Positions 35,232 through 42,416 of a stretch of DNA of 64,000 nucleotides are shown piece after piece. Made by a program: the position numbers and the translations under genes. The number at the start of each line of letters is the position of its first letter. Position 1 is the stretch's first letter. A model generated the notes under the pieces. That model was given only the letters and a program-made list of their open reading frames with translations. It had not been told where the DNA came from and searched no databases. The stretch covers positions 372,986 to 436,985 of the forward strand of contig NZ_JARHUI010000001.1 of assembly GCF_029222925.1 (NCBI RefSeq), read 5' to 3'. This DNA is from Algoriphagus sp. CAU 1675. Its GTDB lineage: Bacteria > Bacteroidota > Bacteroidia > Cytophagales > Cyclobacteriaceae.

Positions 35232-36164
35232 TTATTTAAACCGAACGATCTTTCCATGGGCTTTGGAAGTCATCTCCTGAGGTATTGAAGCAGTTATTTC
35301 CTTATAAAGCAATTCCACCAATTTTTGCTTAAGGTAACTTCTATTTAGGATGATACTTACTTCCCGGGTAGGAGGTACTCCGGTAAATGGGCGAAGTCTG
35401 CTTTTTTCCTCCTCAGACAATTCAAAGGTGGCCAACTCCGGAAGAAGCGTGATTCCTTCATAGCGGTTGACCATATTTTTCAAACCTTCCAATGATCCGC
35501 TTTCATAATGGAAGTTTTCATGGCCTCCACTTGTTTGATCACAGAAATTGATCACCTGATCCCTGAAGCAATGTCCCTGCTGCATGATCCAAAGCTCATT
35601 GGACTTGATTTTATCCACACTGATTTCCTTTTGTTCCAAAAGAGGATGGTTTTTGGATAGGTAGGCATAGAATTTCTCATAAAACATAGGTTTCTCCAAA
35701 ACCCCTGGCTCGTCAAGTGGGGTGACCACAATCCCCAAGTCCAATTCGTCATTTTTGAGTTTTTTGACGATTTCCTCTGTGACCATTTCCTGGACTTCCA
35801 GCTTGACATGTGGGTAGTTCTCCAGGAATTTTCGGATAAACAGATGAAGGAGATAGGGTGCCAAAGTTGGAATGATTCCCAACTTGATCGTGCCGGAAAT
35901 ATCCCCTTTCAATTGGGCCACCAACTCAAAAATCCCTTTGCTTTCGGATACCACCCGTTTGGCCTGGGAGATTACCTGAACCCCGATTTCAGTAGGGATC
36001 ACTGGCATCTTGCTTCTGTCAAAGAGAATCACTCCCAATTCCTTCTCCAGTTTGCTCAGTTGTGCACTAAGTGTAGGTTGAGTAACAAAACAGGATTCAG
36101 CGGCATGGCCAAAATGTCGGTACTTGTCTACTGCAATCAGGTATTCGAGTTGTTGGATAGTCAT
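35232..36164 (-). CDS. oxyR: Hydrogen-peroxide-sensing LysR regulator OxyR
   Basis: A 310-residue LysR-type regulator with an N-terminal helix-turn-helix (HFGHAAESCFVTQPTLSAQL) and a C-terminal sensor domain. GHCFRDQVINFC places two cysteines at 199 and 208, the same positions as the redox pair of Escherichia coli OxyR. So the thiol switch is intact: peroxide oxidises Cys199 to form the disulfide. It activates peroxide defence genes in the family. A match to the OxyR operator half overlaps its own start codon. Confidence 0.93.
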   Translation of the reverse strand: MTIQQLEYLIAVDKYRHFGHAAESCFVTQPTLSAQLSKLEKELGVILFDRSKMPVIPTEIGVQVISQAKRVVSESKGIFELVAQLKGDISGTIKLGIIPTLAPYLLHLFIRKFLENYPHVKLEVQEMVTEEIVKKLKNDELDLGIVVTPLDEPGVLEKPMFYEKFYAYLSKNHPLLEQKEISVDKIKSNELWIMQQGHCFRDQVINFCDQTSGGHENFHYESGSLEGLKNMVNRYEGITLLPELATFELSEEEKSRLRPFTGVPPTREVSIILNRSYLKQKLVELLYKEITASIPQEMTSKAHGKIVRFK

Positions 36165-36177
36165 AGATAAAAACTAT
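36163..36177. promoter_or_regulatory. OxyR-type 15-mer overlapping the oxyR start codon
   Basis: ATAG-A-T-AAA-A-A-CTAT matches the OxyR operator half ATAGnTnnnAnCTAT at all ten specified positions. The ATG of oxyR (36164-36162) falls inside it. A possible second half 7 nt upstream (36185-36199) matches only partly. Confidence 0.6.
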
Positions 36178-36373
36178 TTCATTGCTAAGTTAGAAAAAGG
36201 CGAAAGAGTTCACCATTCAAAACCTGTATTTGATCTTTCAACTTCTTAATTGCCTTTCCATCCTAATTCTTTTAATTAAGTATCACTTTGTTTTTCATGG
36301 CCAAAGAAAAAAAGTAATTTATATTCTAAATATTCTTGAAAATCAATTAAATAACCCGAAAACCTATTGAAAA

Positions 36374-37678
36374 ATGTCTAAATCTAAATTTTCCAGAAGA
36401 AAATTTCTTGGAGCTTCCTTGCTGACTGGGGCTGGCTTGAGTGTCATGCCGCAGACTTCTTTTGCTTTCTCTTCCCCCTTTTCTGAGTCAAGCCTTACTG
36501 TCCGTTTGGGCTTTATTGGAGTGGGCAGGCAGGCAATGGGACTTTTGAACCGCTTTATGGCAATCCCAGGAGTGGAGGTAGTTGCCGGTTCTGATGTTTA
36601 TGCCATCAAGAGGGAAAGATTTGTGCAGCGGGTAAAAAAGAATTATGCAGAAAGGGGCCAATCAGCTCCAGATGTCAAAGTTTATGAAGACTATAAGGAG
36701 TTGCTGTCCAATCCAGAAGTGGATGCTGTAGTCATTGCTACCCCGGATCATTGGCACGCTAAAATTGCCATTGATTCTTGTAGGGCAAAAAAGGACATCT
36801 ATCTGGAAAAACCTTTGACTTTTACCATTCTGGAAGGTCAGGAACTGGTTAAGGCTGTTCGGGCAAATGGAATAGTTCTGGCAGTTGGCAGTATGCAGCG
36901 TGCTGCAGTCAATTTCCAGACTGCTGCAGGTCATGTGCAAAAAGGCAAATTGGGGAAAATCTCCCAGGTTTTGGTCCACGTGGGAGATGACCCGCATCCA
37001 AAGACCTACGATTTAGATGCCCAGCCGGTTCCAGCTGGCTTGAACTGGGAAAAGTGGTTAGGCCCTCTCCCGAATTTGTCTTACAATGAAGAACTGAATC
37101 CCTCAATCAGTTTGGATCCTGAAGAAAATGAAAAGAAATGGGGAGGATGGAGATGGTATAAAGAGACCGGTGGAGGTTTAATGACTGATTGGGGAGCCCA
37201 TATGATTGATATCGCCCAATGGGGCCTTGGGATGGATAGAAATGGCCCGGTGGAAGTAATCCCTGCAAAAGGGGATCAGCCTCTAACCTACAAGTATGCC
37301 AATGGAGTGGAAATGTTGATAACTAAGTTTGATGAGGGAAGGCAGGGTGTGAAATTTATTGGTGAAAAAGGTTGGATCAAGGTTTCACGAGGGAATTATG
37401 ACACCTCCATTCCCGAGCTTTCATTAGATAAAAATCCGGATAATTTTAATTTCAATTTACACCACGTGGATTTTATCCAATCCATTTTGAGGAGAAAAGA
37501 CCCCATCGTACCCGTGGAGGTTGGTCACAGTACTTGTTCGGTTTGTACAATTGGGAATATTGCCAAGGAATTGGGTAGACCCCTAAAATGGGACCCAATT
37601 GCCCAGAATTTCGGAGATGATTATGAAGCAAATGTTCGTCTTCATTACACCTATCAGAATGGGATTTCCCTTTCATAA
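36374..37678 (+). CDS. Gfo/Idh/MocA family oxidoreductase with Tat signal
   Basis: A 434-residue protein. A twin-arginine signal (SRRKFLGASLLTGAGLS) leads, meaning folded export. The Rossmann domain starts RLGFIGVGRQAMGLLNR; the Gfo/Idh/MocA motif IATPDHWHAKIAIDSC then EKPLT is present. Members use NAD(P) on sugars or inositol-like substrates; exported forms often process host or algal glycans. The substrate is unknown. The thioredoxin-fusion gene starts 13 nt downstream. Confidence 0.87.
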   Translation: MSKSKFSRRKFLGASLLTGAGLSVMPQTSFAFSSPFSESSLTVRLGFIGVGRQAMGLLNRFMAIPGVEVVAGSDVYAIKRERFVQRVKKNYAERGQSAPDVKVYEDYKELLSNPEVDAVVIATPDHWHAKIAIDSCRAKKDIYLEKPLTFTILEGQELVKAVRANGIVLAVGSMQRAAVNFQTAAGHVQKGKLGKISQVLVHVGDDPHPKTYDLDAQPVPAGLNWEKWLGPLPNLSYNEELNPSISLDPEENEKKWGGWRWYKETGGGLMTDWGAHMIDIAQWGLGMDRNGPVEVIPAKGDQPLTYKYANGVEMLITKFDEGRQGVKFIGEKGWIKVSRGNYDTSIPELSLDKNPDNFNFNLHHVDFIQSILRRKDPIVPVEVGHSTCSVCTIGNIAKELGRPLKWDPIAQNFGDDYEANVRLHYTYQNGISLS

Positions 37679-37691
37679 ACCTAAAATTATC

Positions 37692-38897
37692 ATGAAATTA
37701 TTCAAGCAGCAGCTATTGTGGATAAGTGCATTTGTTTTGATTCTAGCCTCCTGTGGTAAAGAATCCACTACAGAGGTTTCTGGAGACTCAATCGCAGACT
37801 TATCCACATTTGTAGCGGACCCTCAATTTATGGAGGAGCAAGCCATTGGTAAACTCGAAATCGGTGATCAGGCTCCTCCGTTTAATCTGCCCGGAACCGA
37901 TGGTAAGTTTTACAACCTGGAGGATTTTGCCGGTTCTGATGTCTTGGTGGTTAATTTTACCTGCAATCATTGTCCTACTGCTCAAGCCTATGAAGATCGC
38001 TTTATACAGGCTGTGGATAAGTATGGAAAAGAATCTGTGGCTTTTGTGGCGATTTCTGCCAATAGCCCAATTGGGATTTTGCCGGAAGAATTGGGGTATA
38101 CAGAGCTAAGCGATACCTATGAGGAAATGAAAATCAGGGCTGTGGATAAGTCCTTTAATTTCCCATACCTCTATGACGGGGATACCCATGAATTCTCCCT
38201 TGCCTATGGACCTACAGCTACCCCACATGTCTTTGTTTTCGATAAGGACCGAAAATTGGTTTATTCAGGAAGAATTGATGCATCTGAAAAACCCGGAACC
38301 GGACAAGCAGAAGATCTTTATAAAGCCATTGAATATGCACTGAGAGGAGAGGAATTATCTGCAGATGAAGCTCAAACCCCAGCTTTCGGTTGTTCTATGA
38401 AATGGGCCTGGAAAAACGAATACACTATCAAAACCAATAAGGCATGGAAGGAAAAAGAAGTGACTTTAGAAAAGTTATCCACATCCGGATTGGCGGACCT
38501 ACTGAAGAACAATTCGGATGAATTACTTCTTGTAAACTTTTGGGCAACTTGGTGTGGACCATGCATCATCGAGTACCCTGAGTTTGTTTATATCCAAAGA
38601 ATGTATGGGGAAAGGGATTTTCAGTTTGTGTCAGTTTCCATGGATAATCCCGATCAGGCTGACAAAGCCTTAAAGTACCTCAAAGGCAAGGCATCTGCAT
38701 TACCAAATTACATCATGGATACGGATGATAAATATGAGGTCATCAAGGTGGTTGGTGAAGATTGGGACGGGAGTCTTCCTATTACGCTTTTGATTGAGCC
38801 AGGAGGCAGGATTGCCTACAAAGTCCCCGGTACAATTGATGCTTTGGAACTCAAAAGACAAATTGTTGACCACCCTATGATTGGGAGGTATTATTGA
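37692..38897 (+). CDS. Lipoprotein fusing two thioredoxin-fold domains
   Basis: A 401-residue lipoprotein (signal ending ILASC), started at ATG 37692. A first redoxin-like domain covers about 55-215, with Cys91 and Cys94 in NFTCNHCPTAQ. A second TlpA-like domain covers about 255-395, with Cys288 and Cys291 in WATWCGPCIIEYP. The two CxxC pairs suggest a periplasmic dithiol relay, both domains on one anchored chain. Two such domains are usually separate proteins. The gene is co-directional with the Gfo/Idh/MocA gene. It contains five perfect DnaA boxes. Confidence 0.87.
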   Translation: MKLFKQQLLWISAFVLILASCGKESTTEVSGDSIADLSTFVADPQFMEEQAIGKLEIGDQAPPFNLPGTDGKFYNLEDFAGSDVLVVNFTCNHCPTAQAYEDRFIQAVDKYGKESVAFVAISANSPIGILPEELGYTELSDTYEEMKIRAVDKSFNFPYLYDGDTHEFSLAYGPTATPHVFVFDKDRKLVYSGRIDASEKPGTGQAEDLYKAIEYALRGEELSADEAQTPAFGCSMKWAWKNEYTIKTNKAWKEKEVTLEKLSTSGLADLLKNNSDELLLVNFWATWCGPCIIEYPEFVYIQRMYGERDFQFVSVSMDNPDQADKALKYLKGKASALPNYIMDTDDKYEVIKVVGEDWDGSLPITLLIEPGGRIAYKVPGTIDALELKRQIVDHPMIGRYY

Positions 38898-38906
38898 CCC
38901 TGTCTA

Positions 38907-38944
38907 GATCCGTTTGATATTGATTTTCAAACGGATCATTTTTT
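38907..38944 (+). terminator. Terminator of the thioredoxin-fusion gene
   Basis: GATCCGTTTGA (38907-38917) pairs with TCAAACGGATC (38927-38937), 9-nt loop, followed by six T residues after one A. Confidence 0.8.
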
Positions 38945-38972
38945 GCCAGATTTTAGACTGAAATCACATTTT

Positions 38973-38987
38973 TAAAATTAAATTGTA
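38973..38987 (+). promoter_or_regulatory. OhrR-operator-like inverted repeat
   Basis: TAAAATT-A-AATTGTA is an inverted repeat with one mismatch in 7-bp arms. It differs by one base from the Bacillus subtilis ohrA operator core TACAATTAAATTGTA as I remember it. It lies 22 nt before the ohrR start. The background is AT-rich, so chance is possible. Confidence 0.45.
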
Positions 38988-39008
38988 TCAAATCATAATT
39001 TCAGAGCT

Positions 39009-39449
39009 ATGTCCGTTTCATCAGAGGATCTTCAGGGACTTTCCTTGGATTTATATTCCGCCTCCAGATTGCTTATTCAATCATTTCAGAATCTCTTGAA
39101 TGAAATTCCCCTGACTTATCCACAATTTTTGGTGATGCGGGTTTTGTGGGAAAGGGATGGGCTTTATGTGAATCAAATAGGGGAAAAACTCCATTTGGAT
39201 TCAGGCACATTGACTCCTCTTTTGAAAAAATTGGAGGCTCATAATTTTGTAAAGAGAATTCGAAGCGAAAAGGATGAACGAAAGGTCAAAATTGAGTTGA
39301 CTTTTCCTGGAAAGTCACTTCAGAAGAAAACCCAGGACGTGTTGAGTCAATTGGAACCCATCTTTGAAACCTTGGATGAAAAATCTATTTCCTCATTAAA
39401 CACTTCCCTCAAAGACTTGTTAGATCACTTGAATCCCAAGAGCAAGTGA
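39009..39449 (+). CDS. ohrR: OhrR-type MarR regulator lacking the redox cysteine
   Basis: A 146-residue MarR-family protein with the OhrR pattern: LSLDLYSASRLL near residue 11, LTYPQFLVMRVLWERDG, LHLDSGTLTPLLKKLE and SEKDERKVKIELT. In OhrR the peroxide-sensing cysteine lies in a short LCFALY-like run; here the residue is Ser12 (codon TCC, one base from TGC). The protein contains no cysteine at all. DNA contacts look intact. It is 4 nt from ohr, and an OhrR-like dyad lies upstream. It may be a locked repressor or sense another signal. Confidence 0.85.
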   Translation: MSVSSEDLQGLSLDLYSASRLLIQSFQNLLNEIPLTYPQFLVMRVLWERDGLYVNQIGEKLHLDSGTLTPLLKKLEAHNFVKRIRSEKDERKVKIELTFPGKSLQKKTQDVLSQLEPIFETLDEKSISSLNTSLKDLLDHLNPKSK

Positions 39450-39453
39450 ACCT

Positions 39454-39876
39454 ATGAAAAAACTTAATATTGATTATACTGCTACGGTAATAAATACCGG
39501 AGGAAGAAATGGCCATGTCCGTTCCGAAGATGGACTCATAGATTTTAAGGTAGCCATGCCTAAGGAAATCGGAGGAAAGGGAGGTGAAATAAATGCTGAG
39601 CAATTGTTTGCTGCGGCCTATGCCAGTTGTTTTGGATCTACCCTGGCAGCTGTATCAAAGAAAACCAGCTTAAAAGATTCCTCGATCACTGCAAATGTGC
39701 ATTTGGGAAATTTTGGCCCCGGGGATTATGGAATCGCAGTTGATTTATTGGTGAGAATTCCTCAGGCATCTTCCCTAGATGAAGCTCAGGAACTTGTCGA
39801 TTTGGCACATGAGCACTGTATTTATTCCAAGGCAATTTGGGGAAATGTAGAAGTGAATGTAAAAGCAATAGAGTAG
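39454..39876 (+). CDS. ohr: Organic hydroperoxide resistance protein Ohr
   Basis: A 140-residue OsmC/Ohr protein. The catalytic Cys59 in AAYASCFGSTLAA and resolving Cys122 in AHEHCIYSKA are both present, with Glu49 and Arg23 of the family at the expected places. It reduces organic hydroperoxides with dihydrolipoyl thiols. It is the second gene of the ohrR-ohr operon. Confidence 0.93.
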   Translation: MKKLNIDYTATVINTGGRNGHVRSEDGLIDFKVAMPKEIGGKGGEINAEQLFAAAYASCFGSTLAAVSKKTSLKDSSITANVHLGNFGPGDYGIAVDLLVRIPQASSLDEAQELVDLAHEHCIYSKAIWGNVEVNVKAIE

Positions 39877-39894
39877 GCAAAAGGATTAGGGTTT

Positions 39895-40869
39895 TCACAA
39901 TACTACTACCCCTTTTCCCAGCATTTTTCTTTCCAGCAATGCCTGAAGGGCTTCGGGAACTTCCTCGAGCCTGTATTCTTTTCCGATATGCTGCTTGATT
40001 TTTCCTTCCTTTATCCAACCTGCCAGTTGGTCTATATTTTCCCTGTTCGCTTTTGGCTCTAGTCTTGAAAATTGTCCCCAAAAAACACCTATGATTGAAC
40101 AGCCTTTCAAAAGAGGGAGGTTCATTGGGATTTTTGGGATGTCTCCACCCGCAAAACCAACAATTAGATATCTGCCTTGCCAGGCAATTCCTCTTAGGGC
40201 TGGTTCAGTATATTTTCCCCCAACTGGATCGAAGATTACATCCACCCCTTTGCCATGGGAGAGTTCTTTGATCCTTGTCTTTAGGTCCTCCGATTCGTAA
40301 TTGATCATTAAATCAGCACCTTTTTGACGGCAGAGCGCGAGTTTCTCTTCAGAGGAAGCTGCAGCAATCACCTTTGCATCCATTAGCTTTCCCAGTTCTA
40401 CCGCTGCCAACCCAACCCCTCCTGCTGCTCCCAATACCAAAAGCCTTTCTCCAGCTTTTAAAAGTGCCCTGTCCTTCAGAGCATGGTAGGCAGTTGCATA
40501 AGTATATAGGGTGCTTGCGGCTTCTTCGGCTTTCAGTCCTTTTGGCAAAAGAAAGACTCTGTCCTGATCCACGGCGACTTTTTCGGCAAATCCCCCCCAT
40601 CCGCATAGGGCCAATACAGGATCGCCGATTTGGAACTTATCCACATTCTCGCCTAGAGCTATGATTTTTCCTGCAACTTCCCCTCCGGGGGAAAAGGGCA
40701 ATTCGGGGCGAAACTGATATTTGTTTTGAATGATCAACACATCAGGGAAATTGACTCCACAGGCTTCGACCTGAATTAAAACTTGATCGGGACCTAGAAC
40801 CGGGTCGGGTAGTTCTCCAAATTTCAAAGTCTCTGGAAGTCCGTATTGCTCGCAAATAATCGCTTTCAT
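39895..40869 (-). CDS. NADPH:quinone oxidoreductase-like zinc-independent dehydrogenase
   Basis: A 324-residue MDR-family protein. The N-domain GroES-like fold (GVNFPDVLIIQNKYQFRPEL) leads to a Rossmann domain with VLGAAGGVGLAAVEL, the NADPH motif of the quinone oxidoreductase class. It lacks the structural zinc cysteine cluster of alcohol dehydrogenases. It would reduce quinones or enones. It stands opposite ohr with 18 nt between. Confidence 0.87.
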   Translation of the reverse strand: MKAIICEQYGLPETLKFGELPDPVLGPDQVLIQVEACGVNFPDVLIIQNKYQFRPELPFSPGGEVAGKIIALGENVDKFQIGDPVLALCGWGGFAEKVAVDQDRVFLLPKGLKAEEAASTLYTYATAYHALKDRALLKAGERLLVLGAAGGVGLAAVELGKLMDAKVIAAASSEEKLALCRQKGADLMINYESEDLKTRIKELSHGKGVDVIFDPVGGKYTEPALRGIAWQGRYLIVGFAGGDIPKIPMNLPLLKGCSIIGVFWGQFSRLEPKANRENIDQLAGWIKEGKIKQHIGKEYRLEEVPEALQALLERKMLGKGVVVL

Positions 40870-40967
40870 GAAATGCTTCTTTTGTCACCGAGAAAAGTGG
40901 GTTTAAAGTAGGCATTTCCTGCCGAAAGCGATAATTTTGAGGCCTTTAAACAATCAGATATAATCCC

Positions 40968-42356
40968 ATGGCAGTAAACGATTTCATACAGGCAAACAAA
41001 GACAGATTTCTCAATGAATTACTGGACTTGCTCCGGATTCCTTCCGTAAGTGCCGACCCTAAATTCAAAAACGATGTCTTTGCGGCAGCACAGTTTGTCA
41101 AGGAAAGCCTTGTAAAGGCTGGTGCTGATGTAGCGGAAATCTGTGAGACTGCGGGATATCCTATCGTTTACGGAGAAAAAATCATCGACCCTTCACTTCC
41201 TACGGTATTGGTCTATGGACACTATGATGTACAGCCGGCCGATCCCTATGAACTCTGGGATTCCCCTCCTTTTGAACCGGTGATCAAAAAGACAAAAACC
41301 CATCCGGAGGGAGCCATTTTTGCTAGAGGTTCTGCAGATGACAAGGGGCAGTTTTACATGCATGTCAAAGCATTCGAGGCAATGATGGCTTCCGGTGATC
41401 TTCCCTGCAATGTGAAATTCATGATTGAAGGTGAAGAGGAAGTTGGCTCCGACAACCTTGACAAATTTGTGATCGAGAATAAGGAAAAGCTGAAAGCTGA
41501 CGTGATTTTGATTTCAGATACCCATATGATTTCAATGCAGGATCCTTCCATCACAGTGGGACTACGTGGCATGGCTTATATGGAAGTAGAGGTTACCGGT
41601 GCCAATCGGGATTTGCATTCAGGAACCTATGGAGGTGCAGTTGCCAACCCTATCAATGTACTTTGCTCTATGATCGCCTCCATGAAAGATGAAAATGAGC
41701 ATATCACCATTCCGGGATTTTATGACAAAGTGCAGGAGCTTACTACCGAACAAAGAAATCGATTGAATGAAGCTCCTTTTAATCTCAATGAATACAAGGA
41801 AAAGCTAGAAATCGATGAAGTCCATGGAGAAAAAGGATTTACCACTATCGAACGAGTGGGAATTAGACCAACTTTGGATGTAAACGGCATTTGGGGAGGT
41901 TACACCGGGGAGGGAGCGAAAACAGTCCTTCCTTCAAAGGCATTTGCCAAGATATCCATGCGATTGGTTCCTGATCAGGATTGGCATGAAATTGCCCAAC
42001 TTTTCGAGGACTATTTCAGATCAATTGCTCCTGCTTCAGTCAAGGTTAAGGTGAAAAGTCATCATGGAGGTTCTCCAGCTGTGGTTTCTGATACCTCTGT
42101 CGGATACAAAGCAGCAGAAGCCGCTATGGAAGAAACTTTTGGAAAAAGACCGATTCCTACAAGGGAAGGCGGTTCCATTCCTATAGTGGCTCTGTTCCAG
42201 AAAGAATTGGGTTCTGATCCAATTTTGTTTGGTTTTGGTTTGGATACGGATGCGCTTCATTCACCCAATGAGCATTATGGTGTTCAAAACTATTTCATTG
42301 GAATCGAAACCATTGCGGCTTTCTTTAGGCATTTTCGGAAATTGAGTGCAGAATGA
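40968..42356 (+). CDS. M20 family dipeptidase
   Basis: A 462-residue zinc peptidase of the M20/M25/M40 group. Motifs in order: LVYGHYDVQPADPYELW (first ligand His and Asp), FARGSADDKGQFYMHV, MIEGEEEVGSDNL, a lid dimerisation domain about 185-300, and final FGLDTDALHSPNEHY with the last metal-binding His. Members are cytoplasmic dipeptidases related to carnosinase. The next gene begins 60 nt downstream. Confidence 0.93.
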   Translation: MAVNDFIQANKDRFLNELLDLLRIPSVSADPKFKNDVFAAAQFVKESLVKAGADVAEICETAGYPIVYGEKIIDPSLPTVLVYGHYDVQPADPYELWDSPPFEPVIKKTKTHPEGAIFARGSADDKGQFYMHVKAFEAMMASGDLPCNVKFMIEGEEEVGSDNLDKFVIENKEKLKADVILISDTHMISMQDPSITVGLRGMAYMEVEVTGANRDLHSGTYGGAVANPINVLCSMIASMKDENEHITIPGFYDKVQELTTEQRNRLNEAPFNLNEYKEKLEIDEVHGEKGFTTIERVGIRPTLDVNGIWGGYTGEGAKTVLPSKAFAKISMRLVPDQDWHEIAQLFEDYFRSIAPASVKVKVKSHHGGSPAVVSDTSVGYKAAEAAMEETFGKRPIPTREGGSIPIVALFQKELGSDPILFGFGLDTDALHSPNEHYGVQNYFIGIETIAAFFRHFRKLSAE

Positions 42357-42416
42357 GTGGAAGCCCGGAACCATCCGGCTTGCTGAATCATTGAATAAAA
42401 AAGTACAAAGGAACCT

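Noticed and set aside
42361..42381. Imperfect hairpin AAGCCcGGA/TCCGGCTT after the M20 gene
   Set aside because: It has a bulge and no T-run; read-through to dsbD is as likely.
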